From: Phyllobacterium bourgognense
GTDB lineage: Bacteria > Pseudomonadota > Alphaproteobacteria > Rhizobiales > Rhizobiaceae
Direction of reading: 5' to 3'
Length of the DNA: 64,000 nt
Assembly (NCBI RefSeq): GCF_003337575.1
Contig: NZ_QPJM01000016.1
Span: 1-64,000 of the forward strand
Each line of letters starts with the position of its first letter. Position 1 is the first letter of the stretch. The position numbers and the translations under genes are program-made. A model generated the notes under the pieces. It did not search any database. It was given only the letters and a program-made list of their open reading frames with translations, and was not told the DNA's origin. Of the stretch, positions 51,652 through 59,890 are shown piece after piece.

Positions 51652-52601
51652 GGGACGGTCATGCCTATCTGAACAGAAACGCGCAACGCATAGCCGACAG
51701 CATGATCGAGGATGCGGACCGGCTGGGTGTCAGTCACAGTCGCGGCAGCCTTGGCGAACATTTGATCGATGCGGGCGCAGACAGTCCGGGCGGCATCGAA
51801 GCCGCGCTGCGTATCGTCGAAATCTGCCTCGGCGGGCTTGGAACCGTTTCGGCAGGGCTGAACTCGGGCAAGTGGCCCTATTCGGTCGATGTCCGCTCGT
51901 CGCAACCGGTTCTCGCCTGCCTCGCCAGCCAGTATGCCGGCTGGAATCTCTCGCACGAAAAGTACTTCGCCATGGGTTCCGGTCCTGTGCGCGCGCTGGC
52001 ACGGGTGGAGCCGCTTTTCGAGGAAATCGCCTATCGTGAACCCAAGGCTGACTCGTCCGTGATCGTGCTTGAGACCTCGACACCGCCGCCGGCTGCAATC
52101 ATCGAGAAAGTGTCGAAGGCAACGGGGCTTGCTCCTGACAGGCTGACTTTCATCTATGCTCCTACGCAAAGCCTGACGGGCGCAGTGCAGATTGTCGGGC
52201 GCGTGCTCGAAGTCGCGCTGCACAAGGCGCACGACCTTAAATTCCCGCTGGCTGATATTGTCGATGGTGCGGGCCGCGCGCCGATCCCCGCGCCGCATCC
52301 GGACTTCCTGCAAGCCATGGGCCGGACCAACGATGCCATCATCTACGGCGGAACCGTCCAGCTGTTCGTCAAGGGCAGCGCTGAAGCGGCGCGCAACCTG
52401 GCGGAGCAACTGCCGAGCCATACGTCTCGCGACCATGGCCAGCCATTTGCCGATATTTTCAAGAAGTTCAAAGGGGATTTCTATGCCATCGATCCGCGCT
52501 TGTTCAGCCCCGCCGAGGTGATCGTTACAGCGATCGAAACCGGTGACACGTTCCGCAACGGCGGAATTCACGATGCGATGCTGGAACAGTCCTTAGGCTG
52601 A
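51648..52601 (+). CDS. mch: Methenyltetrahydromethanopterin cyclohydrolase
   Basis: 317 residues, full Mch length. Conserved stretches are GVSHSRGSLGEHLIDAGAD, PGGIEAALRIVEICLGGLG, MGSGPVRALARVE, PTQSLTGAVQIVGRVLEVALH and GRTNDAIIYGGTVQLFV. It hydrolyses methenyl-dH4MPT to formyl-dH4MPT. ATGA-type overlap with the ATP-grasp gene (51648-51651) and GGAGGGGG just upstream of the start. A palindromic repeat separates it from the next gene. Confidence 0.95.
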   Translation: MRDGHAYLNRNAQRIADSMIEDADRLGVSHSRGSLGEHLIDAGADSPGGIEAALRIVEICLGGLGTVSAGLNSGKWPYSVDVRSSQPVLACLASQYAGWNLSHEKYFAMGSGPVRALARVEPLFEEIAYREPKADSSVIVLETSTPPPAAIIEKVSKATGLAPDRLTFIYAPTQSLTGAVQIVGRVLEVALHKAHDLKFPLADIVDGAGRAPIPAPHPDFLQAMGRTNDAIIYGGTVQLFVKGSAEAARNLAEQLPSHTSRDHGQPFADIFKKFKGDFYAIDPRLFSPAEVIVTAIETGDTFRNGGIHDAMLEQSLG

Positions 52602-52613
52602 GTGTCCGTCTTT

Positions 52614-52741
52614 AAAGTCGCGGCGGTGGTCATCTGACGCGATTTTCTGTGCTTCCGGTGCTCACGTACTTTATGTACGCTGCGCTCGTCGCAAGGGCGA
52701 CCCCAAAAACCACGCCATCTGACTCACCGCAGCGACTTTTT
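52614..52741. repeat. Palindromic intergenic repeat, family A copy 4
   Basis: About 128 bp with clear end symmetry: AAAGTCGC.GCGG at the left and CCGC.GCGACTTT at the right. The central TGCTCACGTACTTTATGTACG is shared with the other copies. One arm carries an extra CGTCGCAAGGGCGACC stretch absent from copy 2. It lies 12 bp after the mch stop. Confidence 0.8.
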
Positions 52742-52766
52742 CAAGACGAACACCTGAGACATAGAC

Positions 52767-53681
52767 ATGACAGATACGATACTGATCCTTTCGGACCGGC
52801 CCGACCGCCAGGTGAAACAGCTGCGCGCCTCGCTGCGAAAACTCGGCTTAAACGTCCTGGCGCTGCCGTTGGTGGATATCGGCTTCGACAGCCGCTATCC
52901 CTCCGGCATTGCGATCCCGCGCATGAACGGCGCCCTGCCCGCAGCAGTGATCGTGCGATCGATTTCGTCGGGCACATTCGAGGCGATCACCCGCCGTCTC
53001 GGCATCCTGCACGCTTTCGCGCATCTTGGCGTTCCGGTGTGGAACTCGGCCAAGGCCATCGAGCGCTGTGTGGACAAATCCACCACCACATTCCTGCTGG
53101 CACAGGCAGGACTGCCGACGCCGGAAACCTTTGCGGTGGAAAGCATTGCCAATGCCCGGCTGGTCGCGACCCGCGAGCTTGTGCACGGTCCACTGGTACT
53201 GAAGCCGTTGTTCGGCTCTCAAGGCAAAGGCATTCGCCTGATCCGCAGCATCGAGGACCTGCCGGAACCGGAAGAGGTCGATGATGTGTATTATCTGCAG
53301 CGTTTCGTGGCGCGGCCCGGGCCCCCTTATTGCGATTATCGCGTTTTCACCTGCGATGGCGAAGTGCTGGGCATGATGGCGCGCCGGGCTGAAGGCTGGA
53401 TCACCAATATTGCCAAGGGGGCAAAGGCGGAGGCTGTCGAAGGGCCATTGCGCGCCAAGCTGGAAAGTCTCGCGCTTGCGGCTTCCGCAGCCATCGGCAC
53501 CGATTTCGCCGGTATAGACATTATTCCGGCGGCCGACGGCAAATTGCTTGTCCTCGAGGTCAACAGCATGCCCGCCTGGACCGGGCTGCAATCCGTCGTC
53601 CCTGTGCGCATTGCCGATTGCATCGCCCATGCCCTGGCGGCTTGGATCGAGGACGAACTCGACGAGAGACCGGCCGCGTGA
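52767..53681 (+). CDS. RimK-type ATP-grasp ligase of the dH4MPT island (Orf5/MptN-like)
   Basis: 304 residues. The RimK-like ATP-grasp shows KSTTTFLLAQAGLPTPETF, PLVLKPLFGSQGKGIRLI (nucleotide loop), DYRVFTCDGEVLGMMAR and LLVLEVNSMPAWTGL (metal ligands). Its archaeal relatives add glutamate residues to methanopterin or F420. In Methylobacterium the gene after mch (orf5) is of this type and is required for growth on C1 compounds. It probably modifies the side chain of dH4MPT or the methanofuran analogue. GTGA overlap with the next gene. Confidence 0.88.
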   Translation: MTDTILILSDRPDRQVKQLRASLRKLGLNVLALPLVDIGFDSRYPSGIAIPRMNGALPAAVIVRSISSGTFEAITRRLGILHAFAHLGVPVWNSAKAIERCVDKSTTTFLLAQAGLPTPETFAVESIANARLVATRELVHGPLVLKPLFGSQGKGIRLIRSIEDLPEPEEVDDVYYLQRFVARPGPPYCDYRVFTCDGEVLGMMARRAEGWITNIAKGAKAEAVEGPLRAKLESLALAASAAIGTDFAGIDIIPAADGKLLVLEVNSMPAWTGLQSVVPVRIADCIAHALAAWIEDELDERPAA

Positions 53682-54541
53682 CCCCGACGCGCGAACAGAT
53701 AAGGCGCGCCTATATCGATGCCTGTTATCAGGAGATCGACGCACTGAAGCCCGGCAATGTGCATCGTTTTGCCGACGGTCATCGTATGAGTGCCGAGCAG
53801 TTTTTCGAAAGCGCGCAGGCTTCATCGCAGGCGGTGACAGACCCTGCCCTTTCCACCGGACAACGCATTCTCGCGGCGGTCAGAGAGACGCGTCGCAAGG
53901 TCGGAACCAACACCAATCTCGGTATCCTGCTTTTATGCGTTCCCTTGGCCAAAGCGGCGGCAAATGGCGGGGAAGACCTGCAAGGCGGCCTTGCCACGAT
54001 CCTTGAAAAACTGGACATCGACGATGCGCGCGATGTCTTTTCGGCGATCATGCTGGCACAGCCCGGCGGCCTTGGCTCCGCGCCCAAACATGATGTATCG
54101 ACCGTCCCGCAAGTGTCACTGCTGGAAGCAATGGGCGAAGCTGCGGACCGCGACATGATTGCCCGGCAATATGTCAGCGGATTTGCCGATATTTTTGACG
54201 GCGGGCTCACGGCTTATAGAGCCGCTTCAGATCGCGGCGAGCGCGCGATGTGGCCGGTGGTTTTTACCTATCTGTTTTTCCTTTCGGCATTTCCCGACAG
54301 CCATATCGTCCGCAAGCACGGCGGTGCAATTGCCGGAAAAACGCAAAAGCAAGCGCAACAAATTCTGACGCGGGTCGAAGGCCTCGACGATGGCAAAGAG
54401 CGCGAAAAATCGCTTCTTGCTTTCGACGCACAATTGAAAGCCGACAACATCAATCCCGGAACCTCCGCAGACCTGACAGTCGCGACGCTTTTTACGTTCT
54501 ATCTCAACTTGGCCTTGCATAATGACGAGGTAAATGCTTGA
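53678..54541 (+). CDS. CitG-like triphosphoribosyl-dephospho-CoA synthase homologue (Orf7-like)
   Basis: 287 residues starting with GTG at 53678, overlapping the previous stop (GTGA). CitG/MdcB-family segments are ALKPGNVHRFADGHRMS, RKVGTNTNLGILLLCVPLAKA and DNINPGTSADLTVATLFT. The family transfers ribose or phosphate to dephospho-CoA; in dH4MPT islands the homologue (orf7) is thought to act in cofactor synthesis instead, perhaps forming a ribosyl-phosphate linkage. The longer in-frame ATG upstream lies inside the RimK-like gene and is rejected. Confidence 0.87.
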   Translation: MTPTREQIRRAYIDACYQEIDALKPGNVHRFADGHRMSAEQFFESAQASSQAVTDPALSTGQRILAAVRETRRKVGTNTNLGILLLCVPLAKAAANGGEDLQGGLATILEKLDIDDARDVFSAIMLAQPGGLGSAPKHDVSTVPQVSLLEAMGEAADRDMIARQYVSGFADIFDGGLTAYRAASDRGERAMWPVVFTYLFFLSAFPDSHIVRKHGGAIAGKTQKQAQQILTRVEGLDDGKEREKSLLAFDAQLKADNINPGTSADLTVATLFTFYLNLALHNDEVNA

Positions 54542-54694
54542 ATTTCCCCAGCGGATTTCGTCCGCTGCTATCTGGCCAACCGACCCCGCTCGAAGGGTGC
54601 TGTGAACAAGGATAGCTGTCCATCGAGAGTCGTGTCTCGAGGTACGGCGTCTTTGGACAAACCATTGGGAAAACGGTTTAGGAGGAAATTGGCC

Positions 54695-55201
54695 GTGGCA
54701 AAAATCAATAAGGTTATGGTTGGCGAATCGCTCATCGGCGATGGAAATGAAGTCGCGCATATCGATCTGCTGATCGGACCGCGTGGCAGCGCTGTCGAGA
54801 CGGCATTCTGCAATGCATTGACGAACAACAAGGACGGGTTCACCTCGCTTCTTGCGGTTATTGCGCCGAATATGGCGTGCAAGCCGAATACGATATTGTT
54901 CAACAAGGTTACGATCAAGGGCGCCAAACAGGCGGTCCAGATGTTCGGACCTGCACAGCATGCAGTGGCTAAAGCGGTTCAGGACAGTGTTGCCGATGGC
55001 ACAATTCCAGCGGACGAAGCGGACGATCTGTTCATCTGCGTCGGCGTCTTCATCCATTGGGAAGCAGAAGACGACGCGAAGATCCAGGACTTCAACTATC
55101 GTGCAACCAAGGAAGCGCTCCAGCGCGCAGTGACGGGCAAGCCGACTGCCGCCGAAGCAACCGCGCAGCGTGATTCAGTAAAGCATCCATTCAGCGCTTA
55201 G
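54695..55201 (+). CDS. fae: Formaldehyde-activating enzyme
   Basis: 168 residues. [19 protein letters not shown] carries the catalytic His; [20 protein letters not shown] and [14 protein letters not shown] are highly conserved Fae segments. It condenses formaldehyde with dH4MPT to methylene-dH4MPT, the entry step of the pathway. The start is GTG at 54695 with GGAGG at 54681-54685. The 153-bp gap from the CitG-like gene may hold its own promoter, since fae is usually expressed far above its neighbours. Confidence 0.95.
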   Translation: MAKINKVMVGESLIGDGNEVAHIDLLIGPRGSAVETAFCNALTNNKDGFTSLLAVIAPNMACKPNTILFNKVTIKGAKQAVQMFGPAQHAVAKAVQDSVADGTIPADEADDLFICVGVFIHWEAEDDAKIQDFNYRATKEALQRAVTGKPTAAEATAQRDSVKHPFSA

Positions 55202-55289
55202 ACACGAGACAACCCCGCACAGAGCACACCCTCTGTGGAACCGGAGGGTCTGTTGCGCCGGTTGGCAAAAAGTCTGGGCTTCTAGACAT

Positions 55290-55313
55290 GAAGAAGGGGG
55301 ACACCCCTTCTTC
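55290..55313. terminator. Hairpin between fae and HisA-like gene
   Basis: GAAGAAGGGG (55290-55299) pairs with CCCCTTCTTC (55304-55313) over GACA, between convergent genes. No long U-run. Confidence 0.55.
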
Positions 55314-55320
55314 CACTGCT

Positions 55321-56034
55321 TCAACCCCGGTTTTCATTCTGCATCAGAGACGAGACCGTCTCGGGTGCCAGCGCACCACTATGCAGCGCCGTTGCCACGA
55401 GTGCCGCCGAGATGCCGATAGCTTGCAACTGCTCGAGATCGTGCGCATCGCGCACCCCGCCGGCGGCTATTACCATACGGTTGCCAGCGCGGCGCTTGAT
55501 CTCTGTCAGCCGTTCGAAATCCGGACCGGAATTGGCCCCGATGCGGCCAAGCGTCATGACGATGATGCGCGATGGCCAGTTGCTGGCGTTTTCAAGAATT
55601 GATGGGGGACCAAGGAACGCGTCGATCCGGAAATCCAGCGAGAGAACGAGACGTGGATCCTCGCGAAAATGCTCAAGCAAAAAATTGTCGGCCTGGGATT
55701 CGGAACCCAGCACCGGCAGTATGCCGTCTGTGGCCAGAGCTTGCTCAATTGTGTGGTGATCGGCAAATCCGGCGTCGAGCCAGACGTCGGATTTGGTGAG
55801 TAAAGGCTTCAATTGTTCCAATGCGCTTCCTGCCGAAGAGCGCCTTTGAATCCTGTCGAGATCAGCGACATAGAAAGCCGAAAAGGGATAGACTTTGCGC
55901 AAGCCAGTCGCGACATCGAGTATATCGGCGGTTGGGCTAAGCGGTGTTTCGATGGGCCGGTAGGAATCGCGATCGCCCAGGCGCGCGCGCACCACGAGAC
56001 CATCTTTTATGTCGAGTACCGGAATGATATGCAC
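55321..56034 (-). CDS. HisA/HisF-like TIM-barrel protein of the C1 island
   Basis: 237 residues with a HisA-like barrel: IIPVLDIKDGLVVRARLGDR at the N terminus, DLDRIQR, and phosphate-binding AAGGVRDAHDLEQL near the C terminus. It is too diverged to be the histidine enzyme. HisA-like genes are recurrent in bacterial dH4MPT islands, where a step in cofactor synthesis is suspected. The start is GTG at 56034. It is divergent from the oxoprolinase-like gene across 27 bp, an unusually tight promoter region. Confidence 0.8.
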   Translation of the reverse strand: MHIIPVLDIKDGLVVRARLGDRDSYRPIETPLSPTADILDVATGLRKVYPFSAFYVADLDRIQRRSSAGSALEQLKPLLTKSDVWLDAGFADHHTIEQALATDGILPVLGSESQADNFLLEHFREDPRLVLSLDFRIDAFLGPPSILENASNWPSRIIVMTLGRIGANSGPDFERLTEIKRRAGNRMVIAAGGVRDAHDLEQLQAIGISAALVATALHSGALAPETVSSLMQNENRG

Positions 56035-56061
56035 TGGTAAACCTTACGGAATGATGCAGCC

Positions 56062-57126
56062 ATGAAATCCCGATTTGCCAACGAAGGAAAGCCCCTGATT
56101 ACCGGCTGGGATATCGGCGGCGCTCATCTCAAGATGGCGCAGTGCCGGGATGGCGAGATCATCTCGGCGAAAATCTTCAAGACATCGCTGTGGCTTGGGC
56201 TGGAGCAGACGCGCGAGGCATTGCGGGAAATCGCTCCACTGCGAAGCGAAGGCAACATCAATGTCTTCACGATGACCGGCGAGTTGTCCGATACATTTGC
56301 CTCGCGCGACGTCGGTATTGCCGCACTTCTGGATTTCATCGAAGAGGAATTCGGAGCCGGGAACACGCTGATATATGCGGGCCGGTCGGGCTTTTGCGAC
56401 CTCAGCACGGCGCGCGGTCTTGGCAGCGATATCGCTTCCGCCAACTGGCACGCCACCGCAAGCCTGAGTGCGAAGCTGACGGGCACAGGCCTGTTTGTCG
56501 ACATGGGTTCGACGACGACGGACATTCTTGCGTTCAGGGATGGCATGCTGGTCAATGATGGATATTCCGATGCCGAGCGGCTTTTGACCGGCGAACTGGT
56601 CTATACGGGGTTTGCCCGTTCCGCGCTTATCGGCATTGCGGCACTCGTTCCGGTGCGTGGGCACATGACGCCATTGATGAACGAATATTTCGCCAATACT
56701 GCCGATCTCGGCCGCATTCTCGGCACGCTGGACGAGGCGGATGACAAATATCCCTCGGCGGACCGGCTGCCAAAGACCGTTGCCGGTTCCATTCAACGCA
56801 TGGCGCGTATGGTCGGGCGCGACAGCGGCGATCTTGAAGAGCACGAATGGATCGATATCGCGCGCTGGTTCAGCGAACATCAGCTGCGCATGATCCATGA
56901 CGGCGCTTTCCGGGTGGCACGCAAACTGGATCACGCTGCGCCGGTCATAGGAGCGGGCATCGGACGGCCGCAAATCAGGCAATTGGCGAAACGCATGGAT
57001 CGCCCTTACGTCGATTTCGGTTCGTTGATTCCTGCCATCGAAGACGCTCGCGACGATGCCAGCAAGGCAGCGCCGGCGGCGGCCGTCGCGTTGCTTGGGT
57101 ACCTGGATCAGCAAACTGGCGCCTAG
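56062..57126 (+). CDS. H4MPT-linked C1 transfer pathway protein (hydantoinase/oxoprolinase-like)
   Basis: 354 residues of the hydantoinase/oxoprolinase N-terminal type, with sugar-kinase-like nucleotide motifs: TGWDIGGAHLKMAQ (phosphate 1), VDMGSTTTDILAF (phosphate 2) and IGAGIGRPQIRQLA. This subgroup occurs almost only in organisms with H4MPT-linked C1 pathways. Its reaction is unknown; cofactor synthesis is likely. It is followed 73 bp later by the toxin-antitoxin pair. Confidence 0.87.
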   Translation: MKSRFANEGKPLITGWDIGGAHLKMAQCRDGEIISAKIFKTSLWLGLEQTREALREIAPLRSEGNINVFTMTGELSDTFASRDVGIAALLDFIEEEFGAGNTLIYAGRSGFCDLSTARGLGSDIASANWHATASLSAKLTGTGLFVDMGSTTTDILAFRDGMLVNDGYSDAERLLTGELVYTGFARSALIGIAALVPVRGHMTPLMNEYFANTADLGRILGTLDEADDKYPSADRLPKTVAGSIQRMARMVGRDSGDLEEHEWIDIARWFSEHQLRMIHDGAFRVARKLDHAAPVIGAGIGRPQIRQLAKRMDRPYVDFGSLIPAIEDARDDASKAAPAAAVALLGYLDQQTGA

Positions 57127-57139
57127 GCCTGCGGGACCC

Positions 57140-57185
57140 TTGTCACGGCGCATTTTTCCTCTATATATGACTACTAAGGTCATAT
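57140..57185 (+). promoter_or_regulatory. Promoter and palindromic operator of the toxin-antitoxin pair
   Basis: A TTGTCA -35-like element (57140-57145) and a TATATA/TATATG -10-like element at about 57162-57169. The inverted repeat ATATGAC-N7-GTCATAT (57165-57185) overlaps the -10, as expected for autorepression by the antitoxin-toxin complex. Confidence 0.55.
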
Positions 57186-57199
57186 TGGAGCATATCCTG

Positions 57200-57445
57200 A
57201 TGAAAGAGATTCAGCTGAAGGATGCCAAGGCAACGTTTTCACATGTCATCGACGATGCTGTTGCCGGCGAAACCGCCGTCATTACACGTCACGGCAAGCG
57301 AGAGGCTGTGATCATCAGTTATAGCGAATATGAACGGTTGAGCCGAGTCCCTTCGCTTGGCTGGCTGCTTACCAATTCACCTTTGGAAAAGGGCGACCTA
57401 CCCGAACGTAAGCCTGCGAAGGCTTTGCGCCGTTCAGCTTTCTGA
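57200..57445 (+). CDS. Phd/YefM-family antitoxin
   Basis: 81 residues. The Phd/YefM DNA-binding fold is visible in IQLKDAKATFSHVIDDAVAGE, AVITRHGKREAVIISYSEYERL (about 3-50), followed by a toxin-neutralising tail (LPERKPAKALRRSAF). TTGGAG lies 11 nt before the start. It binds its partner toxin and its own promoter. It is 2 bp from the toxin start. Confidence 0.9.
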   Translation: MKEIQLKDAKATFSHVIDDAVAGETAVITRHGKREAVIISYSEYERLSRVPSLGWLLTNSPLEKGDLPERKPAKALRRSAF

Positions 57446-57447
57446 TC

Positions 57448-57891
57448 GTGTATCTACTTGACACGAATGTTGTCAGCTTGCTTGCACCAGCAGTCCGCAG
57501 GACCGAAGCTGACGAGAAAGTCGTCGAATGGATCGTTAGCCGTTCGGCGGACCTGTGGCTATCAGTCATCACGGCCGCGGAAATCGAAGATGGAATAGCG
57601 AATGCCGCCCGCAAAGGCGCCACACGAAAATCGCAACACCTCGAAGAGTGGTGGGGGGAAATCCGTCATTACTACGGGAACCGTATTCTGCCGCTTGACC
57701 TCGATACCGCAAGGATCACCGGACATCTGATGACAATAGCGCGTGCGGCCGGCATCAGCCCGGGCTTTGAGGATATTGCGATTGCGGCAACCGGACAAAA
57801 AAATGATTTGACCGTGCTCACGATCAACGAACGAGACTTCAGACCGCTCGGCGTCAAGTATCAGAATCCGTTCAGTACGTTGCCCGCCTAG
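57448..57891 (+). CDS. PIN-domain toxin (VapC/FitB-like ribonuclease)
   Basis: 147 residues. PIN-domain acidic residues: Asp in YLLDTNVVSLL (near residue 5), Glu in TAAEIEDGIA (about 51), Asp in PGFEDIAIAATG (about 111) and LTINERDF near the end. It is a predicted Mg-dependent RNase that cleaves RNA when released from the antitoxin. GTG start. Its stop overlaps the convergent DUF447 gene end by 4 bp. All four acidic positions are present, so it looks intact. Confidence 0.88.
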   Translation: MYLLDTNVVSLLAPAVRRTEADEKVVEWIVSRSADLWLSVITAAEIEDGIANAARKGATRKSQHLEEWWGEIRHYYGNRILPLDLDTARITGHLMTIARAAGISPGFEDIAIAATGQKNDLTVLTINERDFRPLGVKYQNPFSTLPA

Positions 57892-58493
57892 AGCCTGTCA
57901 TGATGATGCACGGCTTCCTTGCCTTTCGCGTCGGCAGCGTCGCGATGATCCTTGACCTTCTCCATCAACCAGGACCATGCCTGATGTTCATCGGGTCCGG
58001 CGGTTTTCTCGATAGCGATTGCGAGATAGGCGATCTCCGCCTCCACCTTTTCCGCTGGCAGCATTGAAAGGCGGCTGACGAGGATTGCAAGTTCAAGCAC
58101 GGCGGCCTTGGCACGGTTCAGCCCGGTAAACGGGGCGTGCGTCGCCTCGGAAACCACCTTGCAAAAGTGGCGCGGGCGCATGGCGTCCTCATCGACGGAG
58201 ACGACCTTGAGCACCGAATGACTGAGCGCTGCCTGCAATCGTGGCACCGGGCAGTTTTTTACCGCAACGGTCGGCCAGTCCTTACGGCCGGTCAGACAGC
58301 CGGCGAAGATCAGCATGTCATCGGTATAATTGGCAATCGCGAACGGAATGGCGGCGAGATTTTCAAGCGTCTTCGACGGCCGGAACGGCGCGATCATCCA
58401 GCCATCCTCGTGCTGTATTATACCGAGCGGCGCAATGTGCGCGACGCCCTTGGTGTCGACAGTAGTGACGATGGTTTCCCTGATATAGGTCAC
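57888..58493 (-). CDS. DUF447 family protein
   Basis: 201 residues. IRETIVTTVDTKGVAHIAPLGI, MIAPFRPSKTLENL and HFCKVVSEATHAPFTGLNRAKAA match DUF447, a split-barrel flavin-reductase-like fold found in methanogens and in bacteria with dH4MPT. The motif order suggests FMN binding. It is the last gene of the minus-strand cofactor operon, overlapping the upstream gene by 4 bp. Reaction unknown. Confidence 0.85.
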   Translation of the reverse strand: MTYIRETIVTTVDTKGVAHIAPLGIIQHEDGWMIAPFRPSKTLENLAAIPFAIANYTDDMLIFAGCLTGRKDWPTVAVKNCPVPRLQAALSHSVLKVVSVDEDAMRPRHFCKVVSEATHAPFTGLNRAKAAVLELAILVSRLSMLPAEKVEAEIAYLAIAIEKTAGPDEHQAWSWLMEKVKDHRDAADAKGKEAVHHHDRL

Positions 58494-59890
58494 GGCGCCC
58501 TGTCCTTTTTCGCTTTCAAAGTGTGCCCTGCCTCCGCCAGCCGCAACCGGTCCTCCTGTTTGCCCGGTACAGCCGCGCCCCAGGAGAGTGGCTCGTCCTG
58601 CGTATAGCGCTTGCCGAGTTTCCAGGCGATTTCCGCCTTGGTCAGCTCTGCACCGAGATAAAACGCGTGCGCGCCGTCACTCTCAACGCCGAGTCCGGGG
58701 AAAAGTTCAAATGCGTCCTGCGCGATCCTGTGGCTCTGGCCGTTGAAGATGTGCACACCATCCGGTGCGGTCATGACACGGAAATTGGCATCGCGCACCT
58801 CGGCGGCGAGCGCGGCAATATCCTCGACGCTGTTCGGATAAGGCTTGCGATCGTGCGCCTGCAGCAGACCGGCATCGTAGCCGCGTGGCAGGGCATGATC
58901 CTCTCTGGCGGCAAACATGGTGCGGCGCGCGCTGTCGTGCTCCTCGACCGTGCGGATCGTATGCGGGCTGACATTGACGACAAGCACATTGCCGATCGCG
59001 AGCTCGGAGCAGATGCCCGCCAGCAGTGCGGTGACACCGGAACTGTCGGCGTCGGTGAGTTCGGTGAGATTGCCGGTCCCCATCATCATCGGGATATCCG
59101 GCCAGCGGCTGCGCGCTTCAAGAAACCGTCCGAGCGAGACCGAAAAGCCGAAATGGATCGGGTCAAGCACCGGATCGGCGATGAAGGCGATATTCGCAGC
59201 TTGAGCTGCAACAATGGCGCGGCCAAGCGAATCCAGATCGCCCGGGTTCGAAGGAATGAGAATGGGCGTGACGCCATATTTGATGGCAAGACCGATGGTA
59301 TGTTCGGTGAGGCTCAGGAGATAGTCCGCACCGGCCGCAGCACCGGTTTCGAGCTCGTCGAGATTGGCCGAGTCGACACTGACTTTCAGTCCTTGATCTT
59401 TCAGGGCACGAACGGCATCGGCCAGATGCGGAAACGGGGTTTCCGGCAGGCAGCCAAGATCGATGACATCGGCACCGGCAGCGGCAAGATGCATTGCACG
59501 CTGCATGAGCGCATCGAGCGACAGCGCCGAAGCATCAACGATTTCGGCAAAGATTCGCATGTCGTGCCTGGAAAGATCGATGGGCTTGCCGACACGCCCG
59601 AGAAAGACAGGAAGATCGGCGACTTCATCGGGACCGCGGACGAATGGAATGCCGAAACGCTGGCTCAAGCTGTCGAGATCTCCGCGATAGCGGCCGGGCA
59701 GGATAACGCGATCGGCGGATATCGGCTGCTTCAGGCGGCGTGCAATGATCTCCTCGGTCATCAGCGCCGCGACCTTCACGCCGATATCGACAATCTCGTA
59801 GGTAAACGTTGTCTTACCGAGATCGGCGAGGATCCTCTCCAGCCGCGCACGGGCAAGATGCCCTGTCAGGAATAGCAGGCGCTCAGCCAT
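58490..59890 (-). CDS. Dihydropteroate synthase-like protein of the C1 island
   Basis: 466 residues. The N-terminal region (about 1-130: LLFLTGHLARARLERILADL) is specific to this subgroup; the C-terminal TIM barrel has DHPS-like motifs (AAGADVIDLGCLPETPFPH, KVSVDSANLDELETGAAAG, DPVLDPIHFG). It is shared with methanogens. It likely acts in pterin or methanopterin cofactor synthesis and is not the sulphonamide-target FolP. Overlaps both neighbours. Confidence 0.85.
   Translation of the reverse strand: MAERLLFLTGHLARARLERILADLGKTTFTYEIVDIGVKVAALMTEEIIARRLKQPISADRVILPGRYRGDLDSLSQRFGIPFVRGPDEVADLPVFLGRVGKPIDLSRHDMRIFAEIVDASALSLDALMQRAMHLAAAGADVIDLGCLPETPFPHLADAVRALKDQGLKVSVDSANLDELETGAAAGADYLLSLTEHTIGLAIKYGVTPILIPSNPGDLDSLGRAIVAAQAANIAFIADPVLDPIHFGFSVSLGRFLEARSRWPDIPMMMGTGNLTELTDADSSGVTALLAGICSELAIGNVLVVNVSPHTIRTVEEHDSARRTMFAAREDHALPRGYDAGLLQAHDRKPYPNSVEDIAALAAEVRDANFRVMTAPDGVHIFNGQSHRIAQDAFELFPGLGVESDGAHAFYLGAELTKAEIAWKLGKRYTQDEPLSWGAAVPGKQEDRLRLAEAGHTLKAKKDRAP

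Noticed and set aside
52649-52766. Short ORF reading VLTYFMYAALVARATPK
   Set aside because: It lies in a family A palindromic repeat. The same pseudo-peptide recurs at the other copies, so it reflects repeat DNA, not a protein.
58523-59875. 450-codon plus-strand ORF over the DHPS-like gene
   Set aside because: No motifs; the minus-strand frame is conserved and overlaps its operon neighbours by 4-8 bp.
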